Shown piece by piece: positions 53,810 through 62,651 of a stretch of 64,000 nt of DNA; position 1 is the first letter of the stretch, and each line of letters starts with the position of its first letter. The DNA is from Burkholderia sp. Ax-1724 (GTDB lineage: Bacteria; Pseudomonadota; Gammaproteobacteria; Burkholderiales; Burkholderiaceae), in the NCBI RefSeq assembly GCF_011752995.1, contig NZ_VWWL01000016.1:1-64000 (forward strand). The letters are read 5' to 3'. The notes under the pieces are model-generated. The model was not told where the DNA came from, did not search any database, and saw only the letters and a program-made list of their open reading frames with translations. The translations under genes were made by a program, and so were the position numbers.

Positions 53810-54433
53810 ATGTCTTACGTCAGTCTCAGCGCGCTGCCCGCCGGCATTCTGTTCGCGCTCGTCACGTCGATCACGCCCGGTCCGAACAACACCATGCTGC
53901 TGGCCTCGGGCGTCAATTTCGGCTTTCGCCGCACGCTGCCGCACCTGTCCGGCATCAGCGCCGGCATGGTGCTGTTGATGCTGTCGGTCGGCATCGGTCT
54001 CGGCGAGGCGTTCGTGCATTTCCCCGTGCTGTACACGGTGCTCGAAGCCGTCAGCGTCGTGTATCTGCTGTATCTGGCGTGGAAAATCGGCACCTCGGGC
54101 GAACTGAAGCTCAAGAAGGGCGAGCGCCGGCCCATGCGCTTTCACGAAGCGATCGCGTTCCAGTGGGTCAATCCGAAGGCGTGGATGATGGTGCTGACCG
54201 CGGCCACGACGATCCACCTCAGCGAGAGCTTCGGCATGAACGTCGTCGCGATGGCGGTGGTGTTCTACGTGATCGGCTTTCCGTGCATCTGCCTATGGGC
54301 GGGTTTCGGCACGGCCATGCGACAGGTGCTGTCGAATCCGAAGCGGCTGCGCATCTTCAACGTGGCGATGGCGCTGCTGCTGGTGGCCTCGCTGTATCCG
54401 ATCGCGCTGAAGCTGTTCGGCCACGGCGGCTGA
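53810..54433 (+). CDS. LysE/RhtB-family amino acid exporter
   Basis: 207 aa with about six membrane helices. Family N-terminus: LFALVTSITPGPNNTMLLASGVNFGFRRTLPH; then LYLAWKIGTSG and AIAFQWVNPKAWMMVLTA. Exports amino acids or homoserine-like compounds; substrate not predictable. It is convergent with the MocR gene, which may regulate it. Confidence 0.93.
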   Translation: MSYVSLSALPAGILFALVTSITPGPNNTMLLASGVNFGFRRTLPHLSGISAGMVLLMLSVGIGLGEAFVHFPVLYTVLEAVSVVYLLYLAWKIGTSGELKLKKGERRPMRFHEAIAFQWVNPKAWMMVLTAATTIHLSESFGMNVVAMAVVFYVIGFPCICLWAGFGTAMRQVLSNPKRLRIFNVAMALLLVASLYPIALKLFGHGG

Positions 54434-54537
54434 GCACGGCCGGCCTTCGCGGCCTAACACCGCACAACACAGCGCCGCGGTGCCGCACGTTACGGCTTTC
54501 GTAGCACGCCTCGCACTGCCACATCCGCCCGCCGCGC

Positions 54538-55953
54538 TCAGAACGCGCCCTGCCCGACCCGCTCGATGAAGCGCCACAACGCATCGTCGGTCGAATACGG
54601 CGCGTTGAAGCGGAACCACGTGCTCGGCGCGTCGTCGGGACGGAAGTAGGAACCGGGCGCGAGCCAGATGCCATGCGCGAGCGCGGCCGTCGCGACCTCG
54701 CCCGCGCGCTCGGGCTCGATCGGCAGGCGCGCCATCATGAAAAGCCCCGCGCGCGGCCGGTGAAAAATCTCGAGCCCGAGCGCATCGAGCCGTTCTTCGA
54801 GCGCGGCCTGCGCGAGCTTGAGCCGTTCGTTGACGGTTTCGACATGGCGCGCATAGCGCCCCTCGACCAGCACCTTGTCGACAATCCGCTCGATCGTTTC
54901 CGACGACGTCAGCCCCACCGCCATCTTCGTGCGCGCGAGTTCGCGCAGCACCGCCGTCTCGGCCACCACATAGCCGCAGCGCAGCGCGGGCGTCACCGTC
55001 TTCGAAAAGCCGCTCACGTACACCACGCGCTGCAGCCCTTCCATCGCGGCAAAAAGCGGCGCGCCCGACGGCGCGAGTTCGCGGCTCACGTCGTCCTCGA
55101 TCACCCACATGCGCTCGCGCTCGGCGATCTGCAGCACACGGAACGCGGCCGACATGCCGAAGGTCGCACCGGTCGGATTCTGCAGCGTCGTATTGACGAA
55201 GATCGCCTTCGGCTTGTGCCGCGCGACCAGCGTGTCGAGCACGTCGGTATCGATGCCGGCCGGCGTGCGCGGCACGCCATGCACGACGAGGCCGGCGAGC
55301 TTGAGGATCTGCAGCAGATTGCAATAGCCGGGATCTTCGACGATCACCGTATCGCCCGCGCGCAGCAGCGTGCGCACGATCAGATCGAGCCCCTGCGTCG
55401 CGCCCTGGGTGAGCAGCACGTTCGTCACGTCGACGGGCAGGCCGCGCCGGTCCAGTTGTTCGGCGACGCGCTCGCGCAACGGCGCGAAACCGTACGGATG
55501 ACCGTAGTCGCCGAGGCGCACGGCCGGCACCCGGCTTATCGCCCGCAACGCATGCTGCAAACCGCTTTCGTTGATCCACTCGGCCGGCAGCCAGCCGCAG
55601 CCGGCCTTGATCGGCACCGAATGGTCGGCGAACACGTCGGACAGCAGCCAGGTCGCGGTCAGGCTCGGCGGCTGCCAGTCGTCGGCGGCCGCGCGCGTGG
55701 CCGGTCCGCGCGCCGCCACGCGATAGCCGGAGCCGCGCCGCGCGACCACGAGCCCCATCGAGACGAGCCGGCCGTAGGCCTCGGTCACCGTGAAGGTGCT
55801 CAGTGCATGGCTGTGCGCGAGCTGCCGCACCGACGGCAGCAGCGCGCCCGCGCGCAGCGATTGCGCCTCGATCGCCTGCGCGAAGCCTTGCACGACCTGC
55901 TCGACGAGCGTCGGCGCGGCGCGCCGGTCGCGCTGAAGTTCCAGTTCGATCAT
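54538..55953 (-). CDS. MocR-type regulator (GntR wHTH plus aminotransferase domain, PdxR/GabR-like)
   Basis: 471 aa. Residues 1-80 are a GntR winged helix (GALLPSVRQLAHSHALSTFTVTEAYGRLVSMGLVVARRGSGYRV). The rest is a fold-type I PLP domain with Lys318 in SGFSKTVTPALRCGY and NPTGATFG. Start at 55953 (MIELELQRDR); the longer frame to 56103 is non-conserved and would cover the promoter. Divergent from the omega-aminotransferase, which it probably activates with PLP or an amino acid as signal. Confidence 0.93.
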   Translation of the reverse strand: MIELELQRDRRAAPTLVEQVVQGFAQAIEAQSLRAGALLPSVRQLAHSHALSTFTVTEAYGRLVSMGLVVARRGSGYRVAARGPATRAAADDWQPPSLTATWLLSDVFADHSVPIKAGCGWLPAEWINESGLQHALRAISRVPAVRLGDYGHPYGFAPLRERVAEQLDRRGLPVDVTNVLLTQGATQGLDLIVRTLLRAGDTVIVEDPGYCNLLQILKLAGLVVHGVPRTPAGIDTDVLDTLVARHKPKAIFVNTTLQNPTGATFGMSAAFRVLQIAERERMWVIEDDVSRELAPSGAPLFAAMEGLQRVVYVSGFSKTVTPALRCGYVVAETAVLRELARTKMAVGLTSSETIERIVDKVLVEGRYARHVETVNERLKLAQAALEERLDALGLEIFHRPRAGLFMMARLPIEPERAGEVATAALAHGIWLAPGSYFRPDDAPSTWFRFNAPYSTDDALWRFIERVGQGAF

Positions 55954-56066
55954 GATGCGGGCGATGAATCCAGGCAAAAAAACGGGCCGCGACGGCCGGC
56001 CGGGGTGAATGGACGCTGTGGATGCGGTGCCTGAGCATTCGCGCCGTGAATCGATCGCCCACCGGA

Positions 56067-56150
56067 ACAGTTCACGCGAATCCGCCAGCACAGTTAGCAC
56101 CACACTTCGTCAACTGTTTATGCCGTCATTAAACCGCGAGCGCTACAGTT
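56067..56150. promoter_or_regulatory. ACAGTT repeats between mocR and the aminotransferase gene
   Basis: ACAGTT at 56067, 56090 and 56145, and the inverse AACTGT at 56112. The first three are 23 and 22 bp apart, about two helical turns. MocR regulators typically bind spaced direct repeats between divergent genes, so these are candidate half-sites. Confidence 0.42.
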
Positions 56151-56196
56151 TGGCTACGCAGAAAACCCGCACCCCCACCTACTCCAAGGAAATGCC

Positions 56197-57525
56197 ATGA
56201 ACTCGCGCCCCGTCATCGACGATCTGTCGTCGTTCTGGATGCCCTTCACCGCCAACCGCCAGTTCAAGGCCGCGCCGCGCCTGCTGGAATCGGCGAAGGG
56301 CATGTACTACCGCAGCACCGACGGGCGCGAAGTGCTCGACTGCTGCGCGGGTCTATGGTGCGTGAATGCGGGTCATAGCCGTGACGAGATCGTCGCGGCG
56401 ATCACCGCGCAGCTCTCGACGCTCGATTACGCGCCGACCTTCCAGATGGGTCACCCGCTCGCGTTCGAAGCGGCCGCCAAGGTCGCCGAATTGATGCCGG
56501 CCGGTCTCGACCGCATCTTCTTTACGAACTCGGGCTCCGAATCGGTCGATACCGCGCTGAAAATCGCGCTGGCCTATCACCGCGCGCGCGGCGAAGGCCA
56601 GCGCACGCGTCTGATCGGCCGCGAGCGCGGCTATCACGGCGTCGGCTTCGGCGGCATTTCGGTCGGCGGCATCTCGCCGAACCGCAAGGCCTTCTCGGGC
56701 GCGCTGCTGCCCGCGATCGACCATCTGCCGCACACGCACAACCTCGAACACAATGCGTTCTCGAAGGGCCAGCCCGCGTGGGGCGCGCATCTGGCCGAGG
56801 AACTGGAGCGCCTCGTCGCGCTGCACGATGCGTCGACGATCGCCGCGGTCATCGTCGAGCCGGTGGCCGGTTCGACCGGCGTGCTGATTCCGCCGCAAGG
56901 CTATCTGCAGAAGCTGCGCGAAATCTGTACGAAGCACGGCATCCTGCTGATTTTCGACGAGGTCATCACGGGCTTTGGCCGCCTCGGCAAGGCGACCGCG
57001 AGCGAGCGCTTCGGCGTGACGCCGGACATCATCACGCTGGCGAAGGCGATCAACAACGCGGCGATTCCGATGGGCGCGGTCGCGGCGAGCCGTGCGATCC
57101 ACGATACGGTCGTGAATAGCGGCGCGCCGAGCGCGATCGAGCTGTTCCACGGCTACACGTATTCGGCGCATCCGGCCGCGGCCGCCGCCGCGATCGCGAC
57201 GATCGACCTGTATCGCCGCGACAAACTGTTCGAACGCGCGGCCGACCTCGCGCCAACGTTCGAAGCGGCCGCGCATGCGCTGCGCGGCGCGAAGCACGTG
57301 AAGGACGTGCGCAACCTCGGCCTCGTCGCGGGCATCGAGCTCGAATCGCGCGACGGCGCGCCGGGCGCGCGGGCCTACGAGGCGTTCGTCAAATGCTTCG
57401 AGGCGGGCGTGCTGATCCGCTTTACCGGCGATATCCTCGCGTTTTCGCCGCCGCTCATCATCGACGAGGAGCAGATCGCGCATCTCTTCAGGACGGTTGG
57501 CGAGGTGCTCGCGACCGTGCAGTAA
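56197..57525 (+). CDS. Class III omega-amino acid:pyruvate aminotransferase (beta-alanine type)
   Basis: 442 aa, PLP enzyme transferring the amino group of beta-alanine or other omega-amines to pyruvate. Evidence: PLP Lys283 in ITLAKAINN, Asp254 in LIFDEVITGFGR, the TNSGSESVDTALKIA cofactor loop and the FWMPFTANRQFK N-terminus of omega-APT enzymes. Divergent from the MocR regulator and near a LysE exporter. Followed by its own terminator. Confidence 0.93.
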   Translation: MNSRPVIDDLSSFWMPFTANRQFKAAPRLLESAKGMYYRSTDGREVLDCCAGLWCVNAGHSRDEIVAAITAQLSTLDYAPTFQMGHPLAFEAAAKVAELMPAGLDRIFFTNSGSESVDTALKIALAYHRARGEGQRTRLIGRERGYHGVGFGGISVGGISPNRKAFSGALLPAIDHLPHTHNLEHNAFSKGQPAWGAHLAEELERLVALHDASTIAAVIVEPVAGSTGVLIPPQGYLQKLREICTKHGILLIFDEVITGFGRLGKATASERFGVTPDIITLAKAINNAAIPMGAVAASRAIHDTVVNSGAPSAIELFHGYTYSAHPAAAAAAIATIDLYRRDKLFERAADLAPTFEAAAHALRGAKHVKDVRNLGLVAGIELESRDGAPGARAYEAFVKCFEAGVLIRFTGDILAFSPPLIIDEEQIAHLFRTVGEVLATVQ

Positions 57526-57557
57526 GCGCGGCTCGAAACACCCTCGGCGCAAGCAGA

Positions 57558-57594
57558 AGCGGCGGCACGCGTTGGCGTGCCGCCGCTTTTTTTA
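57558..57594 (+). terminator. Rho-independent terminator of the aminotransferase gene
   Basis: AGCGGCGGCACGC (57558-57570) pairs with GCGTGCCGCCGCT (57575-57587) and ends in T7. Confidence 0.95.
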
Positions 57595-57642
57595 TCGCGC
57601 CTCGCGTGGATGCGCCTGTAGATGCGCATGCGATACGCGCGT

Positions 57643-57690
57643 TCAAACACACGTGCTCAAACACGCGGCTTCAAACGCACAGGTTCAAAC
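57643..57690. repeat. 14-bp tandem repeat, four diverged units
   Basis: TCAAAC recurs with exact 14-bp spacing at 57643, 57657, 57671 and 57685. The unit consensus is close to TCAAACRCRCGKGY. The last copy overlaps the stop codon of the RHH gene, so the array is the start of its 3' untranslated region. Confidence 0.75.
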
Positions 57691-58020
57691 AGTCTTCACG
57701 ATCTTGGGCCGAAAGGCGGGATTGCCCGGCAAGTCTCCCGCCGCCTCGTTGCGCGCGGCACTCGTCGATAAATACCGCAGGCAGCATACGCGCAGAAAAG
57801 ACGCGAAATTCAGCGGCTCTTCGCCGCGCAAGGCCAGCAGTTCGTCGTAGAGCTTGACGGCGAATTGGGTCGTGGTCATGTTCTCGCGGTTGGCGATTTC
57901 TTGGAGTACATCCCAGAAGAGATTTTCGAGCCGGACCGTCGTAACGACGCCATGAATACGCAGCGCGCGCGTGCGCGATTCATAGAGGATCGGATCGGCG
58001 TTGACATAGACATTGCACAT
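57685..58020 (-). CDS. Ribbon-helix-helix domain protein
   Basis: 111 aa. RHH pattern: TTVRLENLFWDVLQEIANRENMTTTQFAVKLYDELLALRGEEPLNFASFLRVCCLRYL. Many members of this COG4321-like group occur next to dehydrogenase genes and may act as small DNA-binding or stability proteins. It is on the same strand as the GMC oxidoreductase, 63 bp downstream. The C-terminus (ARNEAAGDLPGNPAFRPKIVKTV) is unstructured. Confidence 0.85.
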   Translation of the reverse strand: MCNVYVNADPILYESRTRALRIHGVVTTVRLENLFWDVLQEIANRENMTTTQFAVKLYDELLALRGEEPLNFASFLRVCCLRYLSTSAARNEAAGDLPGNPAFRPKIVKTV

Positions 58021-58083
58021 ACTGTCCCTCGCAAATGATGACGTAGCGGCCCTCGCCCCACCTCGCGCCGCTACGCCAGCCCG

Positions 58084-59670
58084 TCAGATTTCGCGTTTGC
58101 TCATCTGCCCGGCGATATAGTCGGCCTGGCGGATCGCGAGCGTCACGATGGTCAAGGTGGGATTCTCGCCCGCGCCGGTCGTGAACTGGCTGCCATCCGA
58201 AATAAACAGATTCGCAATGTCGTGCGTCTGCCCGAAGCGGTTGCATACGCCGTCTTCCGCTCGCGCGCTCATGCGGGCCGTGCCGAGATTATGCGTCGAC
58301 GGATAAGGCGGCACGCGATACACCGTCTTCGCACCCGCCGCTTCGTACACGGCCGTGCCCTGCTTGAAGCCATGTTCGCGCATCGCCTCGTCATTGGGAT
58401 GATCGTCGAAATTGACGTTGGCCACCGGCAGTCCGAACTGATCCTTCACGTCGTGATTGAGCGTAATGCGGTTGTTCGCGCGCGGCATGTCCTCGCCGAC
58501 GATCCACATGCCCGCCGTATACGGATACGCGTCCATCGCGTGCGCAAAGTCGGCGCCCCACGCACCGGGATTCAGGAACGCCGCGTAAAACGGCAAGCCG
58601 AGCGAGATGGTCTCCATATGATAGCCGCCGGCGAAGCCGCGCTTCGGATCGAAGCGCGCTTCGTCCTCGATGATGCCGGCCATCGTCGTGCCCTTGAACA
58701 TCTCGACCTTGTTTTCGAACGTGGCGTAGACGGAGCCCGTCGTATGGCGCATGTAATTGCGTCCCACCTGGTCCGACGAATTGGCGAGTCCGTTCGGATA
58801 GCGGCTCGATGCCGAGGCAAGCAGCAAACGCGGCGTTTCGATCGAATTGCCCGCGACCGCCACCACGCGCGCCTTCTGGCGTTGCAGCTTGCCTTTGCCG
58901 TCGTAGTAGAGCACGGCATTCACCTTGCCGTGCGCATCGTGTTCGATGCGCGCAACGTGCGAATGCGGCCGCAATTCCATATGGCCCGTCGCCTGCGCCT
59001 TCGGAAGCTCGGTATAGAGCGTGGACCACTTCGCGCTGAAGCGGCAGCCCTGAAAGCAGAAGCCGCGTTGATAGCAGTGGCTGCGATCGTCGCGATTCAC
59101 GCTGTTGATCGCCATATGCCCGGTGTTGCATTGGCGATAGCCGACCTTGGTCGCGCCCGCGAACATCACCTTGAAATTATTGTTGCCCGGCAGGCCCGGC
59201 CAGCCGTTCGTGCGCGTCACGCCCATCTTCTTCTCGGCGCGGTCGTAGTACGGATCGAGATCCTCGCGCGTCACGGGCCAGTCGAGCAGCGTCGCGCCGT
59301 CGATGACGCCATAGGTCGTGCGCGCCTTGAATTCGTGCGGCTGGATGCGCAGGCTCGCGCCGGCCCAGTGCGTGGTCGTGCCGCCGACCGTCTTGCAGAT
59401 CCACGCGGGCAGATGGGGGAAATCGCGCGCCACGCGCCAGCTGCCCGAGGCCGTGCGCGGATCGAGCCAGGAGAGCAGATGGAACGCATCCCACTCTTCC
59501 GTTTTGAAATCGGCCGGCGTGTTGTGCGCGCCCGCTTCGAGCACGACCACATCGATGCCCTTCTGCGCGAGTTCGTTCGCGAGCGTGCCGCCGCCCGCGC
59601 CGGAGCCGATGATGACGACCACGTTATGGTCGTCGAGCGAAAAGCGTGTGCTGCCTTGTGTCGTTGCCAT
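58084..59670 (-). CDS. GMC-type FAD oxidoreductase (dehydrogenase large subunit)
   Basis: 528 aa. FAD-binding VVVIIGSGAGGGTLANELAQKGIDVVVLEAG at the N-terminus, catalytic-region His460 (STHNLGTARM) and Asn503 (GENPTLTI). Cys199, Cys205 and Cys209 (HCYQRGFCFQGC) resemble the iron-sulfur motif of FAD-glucose dehydrogenase and related large subunits. The ATG at 59670 has GGGAGA upstream. No signal peptide: it is probably exported with the Tat-carrying small subunit encoded 16 bp upstream. Substrate (sugar, polyol or gluconate) unknown. Confidence 0.92.
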   Translation of the reverse strand: MATTQGSTRFSLDDHNVVVIIGSGAGGGTLANELAQKGIDVVVLEAGAHNTPADFKTEEWDAFHLLSWLDPRTASGSWRVARDFPHLPAWICKTVGGTTTHWAGASLRIQPHEFKARTTYGVIDGATLLDWPVTREDLDPYYDRAEKKMGVTRTNGWPGLPGNNNFKVMFAGATKVGYRQCNTGHMAINSVNRDDRSHCYQRGFCFQGCRFSAKWSTLYTELPKAQATGHMELRPHSHVARIEHDAHGKVNAVLYYDGKGKLQRQKARVVAVAGNSIETPRLLLASASSRYPNGLANSSDQVGRNYMRHTTGSVYATFENKVEMFKGTTMAGIIEDEARFDPKRGFAGGYHMETISLGLPFYAAFLNPGAWGADFAHAMDAYPYTAGMWIVGEDMPRANNRITLNHDVKDQFGLPVANVNFDDHPNDEAMREHGFKQGTAVYEAAGAKTVYRVPPYPSTHNLGTARMSARAEDGVCNRFGQTHDIANLFISDGSQFTTGAGENPTLTIVTLAIRQADYIAGQMSKREI

Positions 59671-59686
59671 GTTGGGTCTCCCGATG

Positions 59687-60298
59687 TCACGCCGCCGGAA
59701 CCGGGCCGCTGTCCTCGGCGGGCGGCTCGGGCAGCCACGCGAGATTGTTGAAGCCCTTGAACAGATAGCCGCCGTCGCCCTCGCTCGCGCCATAGCCGAA
59801 ATGTTGATACGCGAGCGTGCTGCTGTAGATCGACACCACGGCCGTGCCGCGCACCGTTTCGAAGAACGGCGTGCCCGCGAGGGCGGCAACGTCGCTGGCC
59901 TGCGCCTCGGCCGCCTGCTTTGTCCAGTCTCCGCCGGGGGCTTTTTTATCGAGCGCTGTCACGCCGTCGGCCAGTTGCTTGCGCACGGCCGCGTCCTGCT
60001 GCGCCTTGGCGTCGAGGTCCTTGACCGCGAGCGCATAGACGGCATCGTCGAGCGTCTTGTGCGGATAGAGCTGCTTCGTCAGCGCCAGCAGCACGGCGCC
60101 CTGATGCGTATCGAGATGCTTGAGTTCGAGCGCCCAGACGCGGCTCGGCGCGAACATCGCCAGCGAGGAAGATACCGCGAGCGTGCCGATCAGAATGCCC
60201 GTGCCCTTGAGCCATTCGCGGCGCGTAAGCGCGATGCGCGCACGCGTCCCGCTCGCCGCTTGCGCGTCGAGGGCAATATCGATGGTCTTGCCTGTCAT
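59687..60298 (-). CDS. Tat-exported small subunit of the GMC dehydrogenase (gluconate 2-dehydrogenase subunit 3-like)
   Basis: 203 aa. Twin-arginine signal TRREWLKGTGILIGTLAVSSS followed by ALELKHLDTHQGAVLLALTKQLYPH, typical of gamma subunits. It would carry the folded flavoprotein through the Tat pore. The ATG at 60298 has AAGGAGA. Lies upstream of the large subunit in one transcript. Confidence 0.9.
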   Translation of the reverse strand: MTGKTIDIALDAQAASGTRARIALTRREWLKGTGILIGTLAVSSSLAMFAPSRVWALELKHLDTHQGAVLLALTKQLYPHKTLDDAVYALAVKDLDAKAQQDAAVRKQLADGVTALDKKAPGGDWTKQAAEAQASDVAALAGTPFFETVRGTAVVSIYSSTLAYQHFGYGASEGDGGYLFKGFNNLAWLPEPPAEDSGPVPAA

Positions 60299-60361
60299 CG
60301 TCGTCTCCTTCCATGTTGGCGCGCGGACTGTGGGCATCCTTGCGCGCGGGCGGGTGCCGGA

Positions 60362-60760
60362 CTAGCGATAGTGTCCGTGCTTCTCCAGCACCTCGATCTT
60401 GTAGCCGTCCGGGTCTTCGATAAAGAAGTAGCGCGCAAGCAATTCGCCCGCGTCGTTTTTAAACTCGCGCAGGTCCTTGGGCGCGAAGCCGAGACCGAGC
60501 AGGCGTTCGCGCTCCGCGTGCGTGTCGTCGACCACGACGGCGACGTGGCCGTAGCCGTCGCCATGCGTGTACGGCGTCTCGCGGCCTTTGTTCCAGGTGA
60601 GTTCGATTTCGGCATCGGCTTCGCCGTTGCGCAGATAGACGAGCGAGAAGTCGTCGAAATCGAGCCGATGGCTCGGCGTCATGCCGAGCACGGTCTCATA
60701 GAAAGCGAGCGAGCGCTCCAGATCGCGCACGCGAATCATCGTGTGGATAAGCTTGGCCAT
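60362..60760 (-). CDS. gloA: Lactoylglutathione lyase (glyoxalase I)
   Basis: 132 aa VOC protein. Converts the methylglyoxal-glutathione hemithioacetal to S-lactoylglutathione. Metal ligands are visible: His6 (AKLIHTMIRV), Glu53 (EIELTWN), His72 (GYGHVAV) and Glu123 (GYKIEVLE). Start at 60760 (MAKLIHTM) with a ribosome-site-like GAGAGGG. It is 63 bp upstream of the dehydrogenase subunits on the same strand, possibly detoxifying aldehydes formed there. Confidence 0.94.
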   Translation of the reverse strand: MAKLIHTMIRVRDLERSLAFYETVLGMTPSHRLDFDDFSLVYLRNGEADAEIELTWNKGRETPYTHGDGYGHVAVVVDDTHAERERLLGLGFAPKDLREFKNDAGELLARYFFIEDPDGYKIEVLEKHGHYR

Positions 60761-61119
60761 ATCCCTCTCCGTCAGTGTGCGATGCGCGAGCCGGGCCGCG
60801 TGAGGCACTGCGCGAGCCGATTCGCGCCGGTCACGGAATCAAATGTAGCGACCCCAACTGCCGCTGAGGTAATACGCGGCTAAATCCATGCCAGGGATTA
60901 CACGGAGTCGTGTCCACATTTGCGAGGCGCGCGCGATGCGGTTTGCGCAGAACCGTGTGTAAAGTGAGACCTGAGGTGATACCTGATCTGGCCGACCGCC
61001 GGGTATGGGATCAGAATAGGCGATGAAGAGTTAACTCAGGTCGATCGCTTTGCATGGTGCATGGAATCGGAGTCGGCGCTGAAGCGCCAACTCAGGTCGA
61101 CCGCTTTGAGGAGACGTTC
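60761..61119. other. Intergenic region between gloA and the 61120 gene
   Basis: About 360 bp. Contains the two copies of a 20-bp direct repeat listed next. No gene is supported. Confidence 0.4.
61033..61108 (+). repeat. 20-bp direct repeat pair upstream of the 61120 gene
   Basis: AACTCAGGTCGAYCGCTTTG occurs at 61033-61052 and 61089-61108, 19 of 20 positions identical, start-to-start distance 56 bp. The second copy ends 11 bp before the ATG, next to the ribosome site GAGGAG. Confidence 0.85.
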
Positions 61120-61371
61120 ATGAAGAGTCCCACCGTTCGCGCGGGTACGCATATCGAGGGCGTGCACTGGGTCGCCGAATATGCCGAAGACGTCCACGAA
61201 ATTCGCGTGTTTCGCGAAGGGCAGGAAGTGGACGTGCACGACGCGCCGGCCACGCTATTCGGCGACGAGGCCAGCGCGGGCTCGAAAAGCACCGCCGATC
61301 ATCGTGCGATGGAAGCGGCCGTGCTCGCCTATCTGAAGCACTTCGTCATGGAGCACGACGCGGAAGAGTAG
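61120..61371 (+). CDS. Small conserved-looking protein of unknown function
   Basis: 83 aa, acidic, soluble: MKSPTVRAGTHIEGVHWVAEYAEDVHEIRVFREGQEVDVHDAPATLF. ATG at 61120 with GAGGAG ten bases upstream; the longer start at 61054 would run through the direct repeat. Ends in a terminator, so it is a single-gene unit. No family recognised. Confidence 0.7.
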   Translation: MKSPTVRAGTHIEGVHWVAEYAEDVHEIRVFREGQEVDVHDAPATLFGDEASAGSKSTADHRAMEAAVLAYLKHFVMEHDAEE

Positions 61372-61375
61372 CTGG

Positions 61376-61420
61376 CGGCGGCCTTCGGTGTCGTGAAGCG
61401 TGAAGGCCGCCGGTATTTTT
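61376..61420 (+). terminator. Rho-independent terminator of the 61120 gene
   Basis: CGGCGGCCTTC (61376-61386) pairs with GAAGGCCGCCG (61402-61412), followed by GTATTTTT. It also stands between this gene and the convergent ABC binding-protein gene. Confidence 0.85.
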
Positions 61421-61442
61421 AGGCCGCCGGCCCCCTACTCCG

Positions 61443-62651
61443 CTACTCCGCCGGCCGCAGTTTCTTCACCTCGGCATCCGACGGCTGCACGCTCGCGCCG
61501 TCGATATACCGGTACGACGTCATCACGCCCTTGCCGTCCTTCAGCGCCGTCACGCCGACATACGCGCCCATGGTCGACTGGTTGTCCTGCGGACGGAACA
61601 TGATCGGCCCGAACGGCGTCTGCACATTAAGCCCCTTGAACGCGGCGGCCAGCTTGTCGGAATCGACCGAGCCGGCCTTTCGAATCCCGTCCGCGATCGA
61701 CATCATCGCCGTATAGCCGACCACCGAACCGAGCCGCGGATAATCGTGGAAGCGCGCCTGATACGCCTCGACGAATTTTTTGTTCGCCGCCGTATCGATC
61801 GAATACCACGGATAACCGGTCACGATCCAGCCGCTCGGCGCTTCGGCCCCGAGCGGATCGAGATAGTCGGGCTCGCCGGTCAGCAGCGAAACGACCGCGC
61901 GATCCTTGAAGAGCCCTCGCGTATTGCCCTCGCGCACGAACTTGCCGAGGTCCGCGCTGAACAGCACGTTGAAGATCGCGTCGGGCTTCGCATCGGCGAT
62001 CGCCTGGGTCACGGCGCCCGCGTCGATATTGCCAAGCGGCGTGGCCTGTTCGACGACGAACTGCACGTCGGGCTGCGCGGCCGTCAGCAGTTTCTTGAAG
62101 GTCGCCACCGCCGACTGCCCGTACTCGTAGTTCGGGTAGACGAGCGCCCAGCGCTTCTTCTTGAGCTTCGCCGCTTCCGGCACGAGCATCGCAACCTGCA
62201 TATAGGTCGACGGACGCAGACGGTACGTGTATTGATTGCCGTCGGCCCAGACGATCTTGTCGGTCAGCGGTTCGGCGGCGAGGAAGAACATCTTCTTCTG
62301 CTTCGCAAAGTCGGTGAGCGCGAGGCCCGTATTCGACAGATAACCGCCGAACAGCAGTTGCACCTGCTCGCGCGCGATCAGCTCCTGCGCGACGCGAATC
62401 GTATCGCCGGGGTTGCCGTTGTCGTCGCGCGAAATCACTTCGAGCGGCTTGCCGAGTACGCCGCCCGCCGCGTTCACCTGTTCGAGCGCGAGAGTCCAGC
62501 CGTTGCGGTAAGGTCCGAGAAAGGCGGGTTGCGCCTTGTAGCTATTGATCTCGCCGATTTTGATGGTCTGCTGTGCGCCCGCGCCGAATGCGGCAAACGA
62601 GCACGCGGCCGACACCATGAGGCGAGAGATCCATCCTGCGCGCGTGGTCAT
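61443..62651 (-). CDS. ABC transporter periplasmic substrate-binding protein (branched-chain amino acid/amide type)
   Basis: 402 aa, type I periplasmic binding protein. Signal peptide MTTRAGWISRLMVSAACSFAAFGAGA cleaved before QQTIKIGEIN. Family blocks: LALEQVNAAGGVLGKPLEVISRDDNGNPGD and WALVYPNYEYGQSA. The ATG at 62651 has GGAGAAACGC. It lies 136 bp after the ATPase gene of the same strand and delivers ligand to the Liv-type permease whose remaining genes lie right of the window. Ligand could be branched-chain amino acids, amides or related compounds. Confidence 0.92.
   Translation of the reverse strand: MTTRAGWISRLMVSAACSFAAFGAGAQQTIKIGEINSYKAQPAFLGPYRNGWTLALEQVNAAGGVLGKPLEVISRDDNGNPGDTIRVAQELIAREQVQLLFGGYLSNTGLALTDFAKQKKMFFLAAEPLTDKIVWADGNQYTYRLRPSTYMQVAMLVPEAAKLKKKRWALVYPNYEYGQSAVATFKKLLTAAQPDVQFVVEQATPLGNIDAGAVTQAIADAKPDAIFNVLFSADLGKFVREGNTRGLFKDRAVVSLLTGEPDYLDPLGAEAPSGWIVTGYPWYSIDTAANKKFVEAYQARFHDYPRLGSVVGYTAMMSIADGIRKAGSVDSDKLAAAFKGLNVQTPFGPIMFRPQDNQSTMGAYVGVTALKDGKGVMTSYRYIDGASVQPSDAEVKKLRPAE

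Noticed and set aside
57643..57690. Periodic repeat considered as a CRISPR-like array
   Set aside because: The unit is only 14 bp, with no unique spacers and no cas genes.
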